A stretch of DNA of 29,893 nt from an uncultured Campylobacter sp. (lineage in GTDB: Bacteria; Campylobacterota; Campylobacteria; Campylobacterales; Campylobacteraceae): positions 1 to 29,893 of the forward strand of contig NZ_CALHHX010000058.1 in assembly GCF_938030685.1 (NCBI RefSeq). The letters run 5' to 3'. The notes under the pieces are model-generated. The model did not search any database, had not been told where the DNA came from, and saw nothing but the letters and a program-made list of their open reading frames with translations. The position numbers and the translations under genes were made by a program. Shown one piece after another: positions 23,149-29,893 of the stretch; positions within the stretch are counted from its first letter, which is position 1; every line of letters starts with the position of its first letter.

Positions 23149-24927
23149 ATGAATATAATATTTTTGATCGCGCACGCGGCATTCGTCCTGATGCTCGGCT
23201 TTTATCTGATCACCTGCTTGCAGTGGTTTTCGTACAAGCCCGCGCGCATCATCTTTCACTTCACCAAACCCGCGTGGCACCTCTATTTTTTGATTTTGCC
23301 GCTAGCGGCGTATCTTAGCTGCGAGATTACGGCGGGCCTCTGTGCGGCTAAATTCGGCACCGCGCCCCTCTATGCTCTGCACGCCGCTAAAATTCTAATC
23401 GTCGCGGTCTATGCGCTAGCGCTTTATTTTTGGCAAAGAGGGCTTGATAAAAAGCTCGTCTTTACGCCGCGCGTGAAGCGATTTTTTGCGATTTTAGCGG
23501 TTTGTGTGTTTAGCTTTAACGTCGCGTTTTATGCCGTGGGGGGGCCGGTTTTGTCGATCTTTTTACCGCTTGGCGCGGGCCTTGCGGCGAGTTTTGCTTA
23601 CGAGCGGGCGCAGGCTGCGAAATTTAAGGCCGACGCACGCAAAAAGTTGGCCTCGATGCCCTCTCTTACGATCATTCAGATCACCGCGAGCTACGGCAAG
23701 ACGAGCATTAAAAATTTCTTGTATCAAATTTTAAAAAGCGACTTTCGCTGCTATAAGACGCCACGCTCGGTAAACACGCTGGCAGGGCTCGTGCGCGACG
23801 TAAACGAGGCGCTGCCCGCAGATACGCAGATCTACATCGCCGAGGCAGGCGCCAGGCTAAGCGGCGACATCGCCGAGATCACCGAGTTTTTGGCGCCGCA
23901 GATCGTCGTCGTGGGCGAGATCGGCGCGCAACACATCGAGTATTTCAAAAGCATTGAAAACATCCGCAAGACCAAGCTTGAAGCGCTCACAAGCGTGCGG
24001 CTAAAGCATGCGTTTTTGCACAGCTCTACGCAAAAAAGCCCGAGCGAGCGCGTCACTATCTACGACGAGGGGCTGGAAATCCAGAGCGCGGATCTGGACG
24101 GCATAAAATTTAGCCTTAGCTTGAGCGAGGATGAAAGCGGTGCAAGCTGCGAAAATTCTGTGCCGCGCGCAGAAACATCCGCCGCAGAAAGCGAAGGGCA
24201 GGGCGGTTTGAGCCTAGACGCAAATAGCGCGGCATACGCAGAAAAAGATAAAAATTCTAAAAATTACGGCGCCGATTTTGACGATGCAAATTCCATATCC
24301 TGCGCCGAACGGAGCGAGCAAGAATTTTGCGAACAAGCCGTCCGCGCCGTTAGCGACGATAAAATTTGCAGCGACAAAGAGCGGGGCGCGCAAGAGGCTT
24401 TAAACGGATGGAGTGAACAAGGAAAGAGACATGAGTTTTTCGCGCCGATTTTGGGTAAATTTAACGCTACAAATCTCGCCGCGTGCATAAAGATCGCGCG
24501 ATTTTTGGGGCTTAGCGCAGATAAGATCAAAAGCCGCGTCGCGCATGTTAGCGCCGTCGAGCACCGCCTCGCGCGGCTCGATGCGGGCGGCAAAATCATC
24601 ATCGACGATAGCTTCAACGGCAATCTAAGCGGCATGCTGCAAAGCTACGAGCTGATGCGAAGCTACGGCGGGCGCAAGGTCATCATCACGCCGGGCATCG
24701 TCGAGAGCACGCGCGAGGACAACGAGACGCTCGCCGCCAAGATCGATGAAATTTTTGATCTCGTGATCATTACGGGCGAGCTAAATTCCGAGGTGCTGCA
24801 AAGTAGGATAGATCCAAAAAAGACTATCGTTTTGAAAGACAAGCGCGATTTGCAGCGGGTTTTGAGCGAAAATACGCACAGCGGCGATCTGATTTTATTT
24901 TCAAACGACGCGCCGAGCTTTATTTAA
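23149..24927 (+). CDS. murF: UDP-MurNAc-tripeptide--D-Ala-D-Ala ligase MurF, with large insertion
   Basis: 592 aa, longer than the roughly 450-490 aa usual for MurF. It joins D-Ala-D-Ala to the UDP-MurNAc-tripeptide. An N-terminal membrane region (about 1-150, four or more hydrophobic segments) precedes the Mur ligase core. The ATP loop is TASYGKTS (179-186). NIRKTKLEAL (271-280) and LGKFNATNLAACIKIA (435-450) are typical, and the C-terminal domain has IIDDSFNGNLSGM (484-496). Between residues 326 and 428 lies a polar insertion rich in Glu, Ser, Ala, Asp and Asn, with no domain I recognise; it contains a repeated element DANSxxxAE(K/R). The frame is intact. The ATG has AAGGA about 10 nt upstream. 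A G7 run lies at 23538-23544. Fits the conserved ruvA-ddl-hydrolase-murF order. Confidence 0.93.
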   Translation: MNIIFLIAHAAFVLMLGFYLITCLQWFSYKPARIIFHFTKPAWHLYFLILPLAAYLSCEITAGLCAAKFGTAPLYALHAAKILIVAVYALALYFWQRGLDKKLVFTPRVKRFFAILAVCVFSFNVAFYAVGGPVLSIFLPLGAGLAASFAYERAQAAKFKADARKKLASMPSLTIIQITASYGKTSIKNFLYQILKSDFRCYKTPRSVNTLAGLVRDVNEALPADTQIYIAEAGARLSGDIAEITEFLAPQIVVVGEIGAQHIEYFKSIENIRKTKLEALTSVRLKHAFLHSSTQKSPSERVTIYDEGLEIQSADLDGIKFSLSLSEDESGASCENSVPRAETSAAESEGQGGLSLDANSAAYAEKDKNSKNYGADFDDANSISCAERSEQEFCEQAVRAVSDDKICSDKERGAQEALNGWSEQGKRHEFFAPILGKFNATNLAACIKIARFLGLSADKIKSRVAHVSAVEHRLARLDAGGKIIIDDSFNGNLSGMLQSYELMRSYGGRKVIITPGIVESTREDNETLAAKIDEIFDLVIITGELNSEVLQSRIDPKKTIVLKDKRDLQRVLSENTHSGDLILFSNDAPSFI

Positions 24928-25140
24928 GCGGCTTTGGCGATATGGCTTGCTTCGCCCAGCGGCATACGGCGCGATTTGGCAGGGCGTATTTTTCAAATAA
25001 AAGGTTTTGAGCGAGTGCTGCGGACGATTTAAAGTAGCGCGATCTATCGGGCGATTAGTTTGAGCGTGCGGCGCGATCTGTTTAGATAGATAGTCTGTGC
25101 GGCGAAATTTTAGCGCACCGAGATCAGCTCGCGTTCGGGC

Positions 25141-25149
25141 TGGTAAAAT
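25141..25149 (+). promoter_or_regulatory. Extended -10 for the AlkD-like gene
   Basis: TGG-TAAAAT, one mismatch from the extended -10 consensus, with a predicted leader of about 20 nt. The gap from murF is 248 bp and otherwise featureless. Confidence 0.45.
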
Positions 25150-25175
25150 TCGCAATCAAAATTTAAAGGAAAGTT

Positions 25176-25871
25176 ATGGATTTACGAGAAAAGATGCTAG
25201 GGCAGCTGCGAGAGCTAAGCGAGGAGAAGTTCGCGCAATTTTCGCAGCGCCTAATATCCACGCCGCAGATTTTAGGCGTACGCACTTCCGCACTGCGCGC
25301 GCTTGCTCGCAAAAGCTTCGCCGCTTTGGGCGGAGCGGACGAGGCGCGGCACAAGCTGCAAAATTACGAGCCCATTTTTCACGAGGAGTTTGTCCTAAAG
25401 GGCTTTTTCATAATGCTTTTGAAGCAGGATGAGGCGAAATTTGCGCTTGCGAGCAGTTTTATCAAAACGATGCCTAATTGGGCGGTTTGCGATATGTTCG
25501 CTCCGAAATTCAGTAACGCCGCTTTTGCGGACGCGCTGCTAAAGCAGGCTAAAAGCGGCGCGGACGAGTTTGAGAGGCGATTTTTCTACGTTTATTTTAT
25601 GCAAAATATGGACGCGATCTCGCCTAAGGAATTTTTTGAAATTTGCGCCGCCGAAAGCGACGGGCGGTACTACGTGCAGATGGGTGCGGCGTGGGCGATA
25701 GCGGAGATGTTTATCAAGCAGCGCGAGATCACGCTTGCGTTTTTGGCGAGCAAGCGGGCGGCTAAATTTGTCCAAAACAAGGCGATATCGAAGATCCGCG
25801 ATAGCTTTCGCGTAAGCAAAGCCGAAAAAGATGCGCTTTTGAAATATAAAATTAACCGCAGCAGAAAGTAG
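25176..25871 (+). CDS. AlkD-family DNA alkylation repair protein
   Basis: 231 aa, made of HEAT-like helical repeats throughout, matching AlkD-type DNA glycosylases that remove positively charged alkylated bases without base flipping. Diagnostic stretches are ILGVRTSALRALAR (32-45) and PNWAVCDMF (100-108); W102 and D106 match the Trp/Asp active-site pair of the family. The C-terminus is Lys/Arg-rich (KYKINRSRK). Cytoplasmic. AAAGGA lies about 5 nt before ATG. It has its own promoter-like box and no functional link with its neighbours. Confidence 0.88.
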   Translation: MDLREKMLGQLRELSEEKFAQFSQRLISTPQILGVRTSALRALARKSFAALGGADEARHKLQNYEPIFHEEFVLKGFFIMLLKQDEAKFALASSFIKTMPNWAVCDMFAPKFSNAAFADALLKQAKSGADEFERRFFYVYFMQNMDAISPKEFFEICAAESDGRYYVQMGAAWAIAEMFIKQREITLAFLASKRAAKFVQNKAISKIRDSFRVSKAEKDALLKYKINRSRK

Positions 25872-25952
25872 CGGAGGTAGTTAAATTTCAGTTGCGCGCG
25901 GGGCTTGTCAGCCAAAATCGCGAGCTTTAAAATGTAAATTTAAGGAGAAGAA

Positions 25953-26321
25953 ATGTTTAGCAAGGAATTTTTAGAAATTTTAAATTACGAATGCGCCGTG
26001 GGTATCGCTACCTGCGCGCAGGGCGAGGCTCACATCAGCAATACGTGGAACAGATATCTCGTCATTAAAGGTGATCGCATCCTCATCCCCGCTGCGGGTA
26101 TGAAAAAGACGCAAAGCAACGTGGAGGCAAATCCAAACGTCGAGCTTAGCGTCGCAACGAAGGAGCTAGCAGGCAGGTTCGGAGCGGGGCGTGGCTTTGT
26201 AGTGAAGGGCACAGCGCGTTTTATTGATAGCGGTGCGGAGTTTGAAGAAACGAAGGCGAAATTTCCGTTTGCTACGAGGCTACTTGAAATCACGGCTAGT
26301 AGCGTAAAACAGGTGCTGTAA
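25953..26321 (+). CDS. Pyridoxamine 5'-phosphate oxidase-like flavin-binding protein
   Basis: 122 aa, the size of a compact FMN-binding split barrel. Segments that fit include VGIATCAQGEAHISNTWNRYL, then ILIPAAGMKKTQSNVEANPNVELSV (ligand-binding loop and strand) and GFVVKGTARFIDSG. Members of this family reduce or bind flavin- or F420-linked substrates; the exact activity cannot be told, and true PdxH is longer. AAGGAG is 5 nt before ATG, 81 bp after the alkD-like gene, so the two could be cotranscribed. Confidence 0.82.
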   Translation: MFSKEFLEILNYECAVGIATCAQGEAHISNTWNRYLVIKGDRILIPAAGMKKTQSNVEANPNVELSVATKELAGRFGAGRGFVVKGTARFIDSGAEFEETKAKFPFATRLLEITASSVKQVL

Positions 26322-26580
26322 GCCAAGCGGCGCAGTTTGGGTGGAATTTTACGGATGAAATTCCCGATGAAATTCCGCCGCGAGCTTTGTGATGGAATTC
26401 CACCGTGAAATTTTATCGATGGAATTTTAAAATTAGTAAAATTTTATCGACGAAATTTCGCTTCGCCGTAAAATTTTAAAGCGAGCGAAATTTTAAAGCC
26501 TGCAAAATTTCGAAGTTTACAAGATCTGTAAGTCTCGCTCAAATTTTTAGAGCATAAATTTACGCATTGAAAGGAAAAGT

Positions 26581-27354
26581 ATGAAACGATTAGGGGGTAA
26601 AACCGCCGTAATCACTGGCGGAAGCGACGGCATAGGGCTTGGCATAGCAAAGTGTTTCGCCGAAGAGGGCGCAAATTTGATCCTGCTCGGCAGAAGCGAG
26701 GAGAAATTAAAAATCGCGCAGGAGAACCTAGGCGGTTACGGTGTGAAAGCTTACGCGGTAGAGGCGGATTTGGCGCAAAGCAAAACGATAAAAGGCCTTT
26801 GCGAGCGCATTTTAGCATTACCCCTTAAGATAGATATCCTTGTAAATAATGCCGGATTGGGAAAATTCGTACCCTTTGAGGCGACCGACGAAGCGCTGTT
26901 AGACGCTCATCTAAACCTAAACGTCAAAGCGCCCTATCTACTTACTCAGGGGCTTTTGGGTGCGCTTGCGGCTAGCAAGGGCTGCGTGATCAATATCTCG
27001 TCGTATTTTGCGAACCGAATGCTCGTGGGGCGCACCACGACGGCGTATTCGATCACCAAAGGCGCGCTAAATTCTTTCACTAAATCGCTTGCCTTCGAGG
27101 TTGGCAAACTCGGCGTGCGCGTTAATGCCATAGCGCCCGGAAGCGTGCTGACGCCGCAGTTTGAGCGAAATTTAAGCGCGCTTAGCCCGCAGGGGCGCGA
27201 GGCGTTTGAGCAGATGGTGCAAAATATCTACCCGCTCGGTAAAATCGGCAGCGCGCAGGACATCGGCGAGGCGGCGGTGTTTTTGGCTTCGGATGCGGCG
27301 AAATGGGTCAGCGGCGCGATATTTGCGATAGACGGCGGGCTTACGACGAATTAG
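26581..27354 (+). CDS. Short-chain dehydrogenase/reductase
   Basis: 257 aa classical SDR. Cofactor motif TGGSDGIG (12-19), NNAG (89-92), catalytic Ser at 140-141, Tyr156 and Lys160 (YSITK). Arg38 after the second strand (GRS) suggests NADP(H). The end VSGAIFAIDGGLTTN matches FabG-like members. The substrate could be a 3-oxoacyl chain, a sugar or a small alcohol; with no fatty-acid genes nearby I do not call it FabG. AAAGGA about 5 nt before ATG. Stands alone between two spacers of 259 and 375 bp dense in RAATTY sites. Confidence 0.88.
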   Translation: MKRLGGKTAVITGGSDGIGLGIAKCFAEEGANLILLGRSEEKLKIAQENLGGYGVKAYAVEADLAQSKTIKGLCERILALPLKIDILVNNAGLGKFVPFEATDEALLDAHLNLNVKAPYLLTQGLLGALAASKGCVINISSYFANRMLVGRTTTAYSITKGALNSFTKSLAFEVGKLGVRVNAIAPGSVLTPQFERNLSALSPQGREAFEQMVQNIYPLGKIGSAQDIGEAAVFLASDAAKWVSGAIFAIDGGLTTN

Positions 27355-27729
27355 CCGCGACTGGGCGGAATTTTGGGCGCGGGTTTTGAAATATAAAATT
27401 TTACAGAGGCGAATTCCGCCGCGAGAAATTTACCCCGTAGAATTTCGCGCGGCAAATTTGCAACGAAATTTAGCCACGTAGAATTTTACGGCGACGAATA
27501 CTGCGCGCGAAATTCCGCCGTGGCAAAAGCGCAAAATTCCGCAAGCTGTGCGAATTACAACGTAAATTTTAAAATTTATATTGTAAAATTTTACGGCGTG
27601 TGGTTTGGGCGGAATCTCGCGGCGCAAAATTTGAAGCTGCGATAAAACGGTGCCTGCGGGGCTAAATTTAAAAAGTGAAGCTAACGGCTGGCTTGAGATA
27701 AGTAGAAATTAAACGAGATTGGAGAGGGT
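27355..27729. other. 375 bp RAATTY-dense spacer
   Basis: No gene. Of 17 AATT cores I counted, 15 are in RAATTY context, including GAATTC and AAATTC forms beside CCGCC. Repeated phrases GTAGAATTT and AATTCCGCC occur. No clear promoter for the lipoprotein gene could be fixed. Confidence 0.65.
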
Positions 27730-28323
27730 TTGAGGGTTTTGTTTCTGGCATTTTTGTCGGTGTTTTTGCTCTCTTGCGCGGCGCTATTTAGCTCGTGCGC
27801 GGCTCCGCTGGCGCCCGCTGGTAACGCGCTTAGCGTATACGACATCTACTCCGTAGCGCGCGACAGCCGCAGCGTAAGCGAGGTCGCTAGCGACAAGCTC
27901 ATCCAGACTAAAATCCAAAGCAAAATTCTATTTACCAAAGGCCTTAGCAGCTGGGATCTGGAGGTCGAGTGCTTCTACGGCGAGGTCTATCTCATCGGGC
28001 TGCTGGATAGCGAAGCGATGCGCGAGCCGCTGTTTGCTTTAGCTCGGCAAACCGAAGGCGTGCGGCGCGTACATACCTATCTGCGCGTCAAAAAGCCCGA
28101 ATATCCGTGCAATTCGTTTGAAATTTTTACAAATTTAAAGAAAAATCTCTTTTCCGATACCGACGTTTCGGGCACTGCGGTGCGCGTGGCGATCGTGGGC
28201 TGCGACGTGGTATTTAGCGGCGTAGTAACGGACATCGAGCACGAAAAACACGCGATCTGGTACGCGACGCACGCGCCCGGGGTGCAGGACGTGTATTCGT
28301 TTCTGCGCGTAGTGAAAGAGTAG
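27730..28323 (+). CDS. BON-domain lipoprotein
   Basis: 197 aa. Signal sequence with lipobox LLSC at 13-16 (acylated Cys16; a second candidate is Cys23 in FSSC). The mature part has two consecutive BON-like modules, about 52-123 (SDKLIQTKIQSKILF, GEVYLIGLLDSEAMREPL, EGVRRVHTYLRV) and 128-195 (AIVGCDVVFSGVVTDIEHEKHA, PGVQDVYSFLRVV). The architecture resembles DolP (YraP), an outer-membrane lipoprotein that binds anionic phospholipid and supports envelope integrity. Start TTG at 27730-27732, preceded by GGAGAG; ATG is not available. A 13 bp stem-loop follows the stop. Function by analogy only. Confidence 0.85.
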   Translation: MRVLFLAFLSVFLLSCAALFSSCAAPLAPAGNALSVYDIYSVARDSRSVSEVASDKLIQTKIQSKILFTKGLSSWDLEVECFYGEVYLIGLLDSEAMREPLFALARQTEGVRRVHTYLRVKKPEYPCNSFEIFTNLKKNLFSDTDVSGTAVRVAIVGCDVVFSGVVTDIEHEKHAIWYATHAPGVQDVYSFLRVVKE

Positions 28324-28330
28324 GGGCTTT

Positions 28331-28371
28331 GCGGTTAAATTTGACCGCTTCGGCACGGCAAATTTAACCGC
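28331..28371 (+). terminator. Strong stem-loop just after the BON lipoprotein gene
   Basis: Perfect 13 bp arms GCGGTTAAATTTG (28331-28343) and CAAATTTAACCGC (28359-28371) around a 15 nt loop, starting 7 bp after the stop codon. No T-tract follows, so it may stabilise the mRNA 3' end or need a factor to terminate. The left arm can also fold with the loop's ACCGC. Confidence 0.5.
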
Positions 28372-28873
28372 TTGCGGCGGGCTAAATTTAAAAAGATACG
28401 TGCTCGGTGCAAGCGGCTTGCTTGCAAAGCGTCGGTGCGTATGAAATTATAAATTTAGGCGCGCAAGACAGCTGGAATTTTAAAATTTAGCTCACGAGCG
28501 CGAGCATTAAGTAAATTTAAAGCCGCCTCAAACGATAATTTCGGAAGTGAAATTTACGTCGCGAGTGCTCGCCGAAAAGTAGAGCCCGGCGTGCCGATAA
28601 AAAGCGCGCCCTGTTTAAATAGCGGTCAAATCAAAAGCGGCACGCGCGAGCTAAATTTAAAGCACTGCGTTTTTAAAAGCGCTGAATTTAAAGCGAGCCG
28701 CCGAACTAAATTTAAATGTCATAACGCGTGCATTGCGAGCGAAAATGAGCTAAATTTAAAATCGCGTTGTCGTTATCGGCAAAATTTCAGCGCCATGGCG
28801 CAAAAGCTCGTGCTAAAATATGCGATCAAAATGCCCCAAAGGGCGCAAAATTCAGTAAATTTAAGGAGAGAAA
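28372..28873. other. Non-coding spacer before upp
   Basis: No credible gene. CTAAATTTAAA or a one-base variant occurs at 28651, 28682, 28706 and 28750, without regular spacing. The leader of upp has a small hairpin GCCC-CAAA-GGGC (28833-28844). A 122-codon frame at 28591-28959 enters upp in another frame and is Lys/Arg/Asn-biased. Confidence 0.6.
28811..28819 (+). promoter_or_regulatory. Extended -10 promoter of upp
   Basis: TGC-TAAAAT, one mismatch from consensus. The leader would be about 48 nt and includes the short GCCC/GGGC hairpin at 28833-28844, which could modulate expression. Confidence 0.5.
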
Positions 28874-29542
28874 ATGAGCCAAAGCCAAAAATGTACGTAC
28901 CAAACCGCGTGCGAGCTGCCCAACGTGAGGCTTATCAAGCACCCGCTGATCGAGCATAAGCTCACGATCCTGCGCGATCGGGGGACCGATCCGTTTCAGT
29001 TCCGCATGCTCGTCGATGAGATCAGCTACCTGATGATGTTCGAAGCCACGCGCGATCTTGCGCTGCGCGAAGTGAGCGTGCATACGCCCGTAGCGCAAAC
29101 CTGCGCGCATAAGCTCGCTACAAAGATCATGATCTGCCCGATTTTGCGCGCCGCGCTTGGAATGCTAAATAGCGTTTTCAAGCTCATACCGGACGCCAGC
29201 GTGGGATTTTTAGGCTTTCAGCGCGACGAAAAAACCGCGCAGGCGGAGTTTTTTTATGCCAAGCTGCCCGCAGACGCCGCAGAGCGCACCGCAATCATCA
29301 TCGATCCGATGTTTGCGACCGGCGGCACGGCGATCGATGCGGTGAAATTTCTGCTGAAAAACGGCGTCAAAAAAATCAAATTTATCTCCATCATCGCAGC
29401 GCCAGAGGGGCTTCATAAATTTAGCGAGATCTACCCGCAGGTCGAGGTTTTTACCGCGGCGATCGATGAGAGATTAAACGAGCAAAAATATATCGTGCCT
29501 GGTCTCGGAGACGCGGGAGATAGAGTATTTAATACGCTGTAA
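28874..29542 (+). CDS. upp: Uracil phosphoribosyltransferase
   Basis: 222 aa. Pyrimidine salvage enzyme converting uracil and PRPP to UMP. The PRPP-binding loop is IIIDPMFATGGTAID (141-155), the uracil-binding end is YIVPGLGDAGDRVFNTL, and VRLIKHPLIEHKLTILRD near the N-terminus is typical. It is about 14 residues longer than common Upp proteins, mostly at the N-terminus (MSQSQKCTYQTACELPN) and near position 130. The usual PILRAGLGM reads PILRAALGML (89-98), a mild departure. AAGGAG lies about 5 nt before ATG, and a promoter-like box is 55 bp upstream. Confidence 0.93.
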   Translation: MSQSQKCTYQTACELPNVRLIKHPLIEHKLTILRDRGTDPFQFRMLVDEISYLMMFEATRDLALREVSVHTPVAQTCAHKLATKIMICPILRAALGMLNSVFKLIPDASVGFLGFQRDEKTAQAEFFYAKLPADAAERTAIIIDPMFATGGTAIDAVKFLLKNGVKKIKFISIIAAPEGLHKFSEIYPQVEVFTAAIDERLNEQKYIVPGLGDAGDRVFNTL

Positions 29543-29563
29543 GTTTGCGCGGCGAAGGACTTT

Positions 29564-29580
29564 GCGCTGCGTTAAATTTG
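29564..29580 (+). repeat. 17 bp direct repeat, copy 1
   Basis: GCGCTGCGTTAAATTTG, matched at 29686-29702 with one difference; GCGCTGCG occurs a third time at 29634-29641. Confidence 0.7.
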
Positions 29581-29685
29581 CGCGGGATAGTGTTTTGCGC
29601 GACGATAAGTTAAATTTGCCAGCAATGCAATTTGCGCTGCGAAATCTATTTATCAAATATACGGGTTACCGCGGCTCGGAATTTC

Positions 29686-29702
29686 GCGCTGCGGTAAATT
29701 TG
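29686..29702 (+). repeat. 17 bp direct repeat, copy 2
   Basis: GCGCTGCGGTAAATTTG; 16 of 17 bases match 29564-29580. Confidence 0.7.
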
Positions 29703-29893
29703 ACAAGGCGCGTATTTTTACAGCGTGCACAATACATAGTGAAATTTTAAATTTTGCGGCGCCGTAAATTTGGCGCGTTCGTAAATTTTAACTCGTCGTG
29801 GAATTTGCGGTATTTTTGGAATTTATCAAATAAAATTTTAGCTCCGCGATGTATAAAACACGTAAATTTCAAAGTAAGAGAAAGATGAAATAG

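Larger units (their letters stand above)
29543..29893. other. Non-coding tail of the window
   Basis: 351 bp without a supported gene. It repeats GCGCTGCG-TAAATTTG phrases and RAATTY palindromes. The final bases contain ATG AAA TAG, a two-codon dead end, so no downstream gene can be claimed. Confidence 0.6.

Noticed and set aside
23538..23544. G7 run in murF as a phase-variation switch
   Set aside because: Seven G is at or below the usual threshold, and murF is expected to be essential, so an on/off switch is improbable.
28591..28959. 122-codon frame upstream of upp
   Set aside because: Composition follows the AAATTTAAA spacer repeats, and it overlaps the upp start in another frame.
1..29893. 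tRNA, rRNA, insertion sequences and prophage genes
   Set aside because: I looked for T-loop sequences, transposase-like proteins and integrases in the gaps and found none.

Overview
The window looks like chromosome of a Campylobacter species with fairly high G+C for the genus; C. gracilis is my best guess from composition and spacer style, but this is inference. The main evidence is gene order. murJ-cysS-msbA on the minus strand and ruvA-ddl-small antitoxin-like gene-alpha/beta hydrolase-murF on the plus strand are, from memory, the neighbours of the C. jejuni Cj0795-Cj0803 block, and the M16 protein resembles the nearby Cj0805. A menaquinone gene of the futalosine route (mqnC) and an iam/mla-type lipid ABC operon also fit Campylobacterota. 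I find 27 protein genes, no tRNA or rRNA, no CRISPR array and no insertion sequence.

Layout. 1-6581, minus strand: the N-terminal part of recG runs off the left edge, followed by an M16 peptidase homologue without its zinc motif, then a tight operon read right to left: SPFH/stomatin protein, NfeD, MntA antitoxin, HepT toxin, mqnC. 6.7-9.05 kb: two convergent major-facilitator transporters. 9.15-9.75 kb: an unrecognised lipoprotein. 10-15.8 kb, minus strand: murJ and cysS overlap, and msbA follows after a 1.17 kb repeat-rich spacer. 15.8-22.3 kb, plus strand: STAS-MlaE permease, MlaF ATPase, MlaD, lipoprotein, ruvA, ddl, orphan Phd-like protein and hydrolase; many of these genes overlap, but a 474 bp repeat-rich stretch separates mlaF from mlaD. 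23.1-29.5 kb, plus strand: murF with a large insertion, an AlkD-type DNA glycosylase, a flavin-binding split-barrel protein, an SDR oxidoreductase, a BON-domain lipoprotein and upp, each separated by AT-palindrome-rich spacers.

Functionally the window is dominated by envelope biogenesis: lipid II flipping (MurJ), lipid A-core flipping (MsbA), D-Ala-D-Ala synthesis and addition (Ddl, MurF), and phospholipid trafficking (Mla-like system). murJ-cysS and the mla operon diverge from one 80 bp region with overlapping -10 boxes on both strands.

Three observations stand out. First, about 20 percent of the window is non-coding, and its AATT cores fall almost always in the context RAATTY (45 of 48 in three spacers counted by eye); RAATTY is the motif methylated by the C. 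jejuni transformation-linked methyltransferase CtsM. Second, a complete MntA/HepT AMPylation toxin-antitoxin pair is spliced seamlessly into a housekeeping operon, with the toxin's last codons forming the ribosome-binding site of mqnC. Third, MurF carries an in-frame acidic low-complexity insertion of about 100 residues. Nine of the 27 genes appear to start with TTG or GTG; I set those starts from Shine-Dalgarno position.
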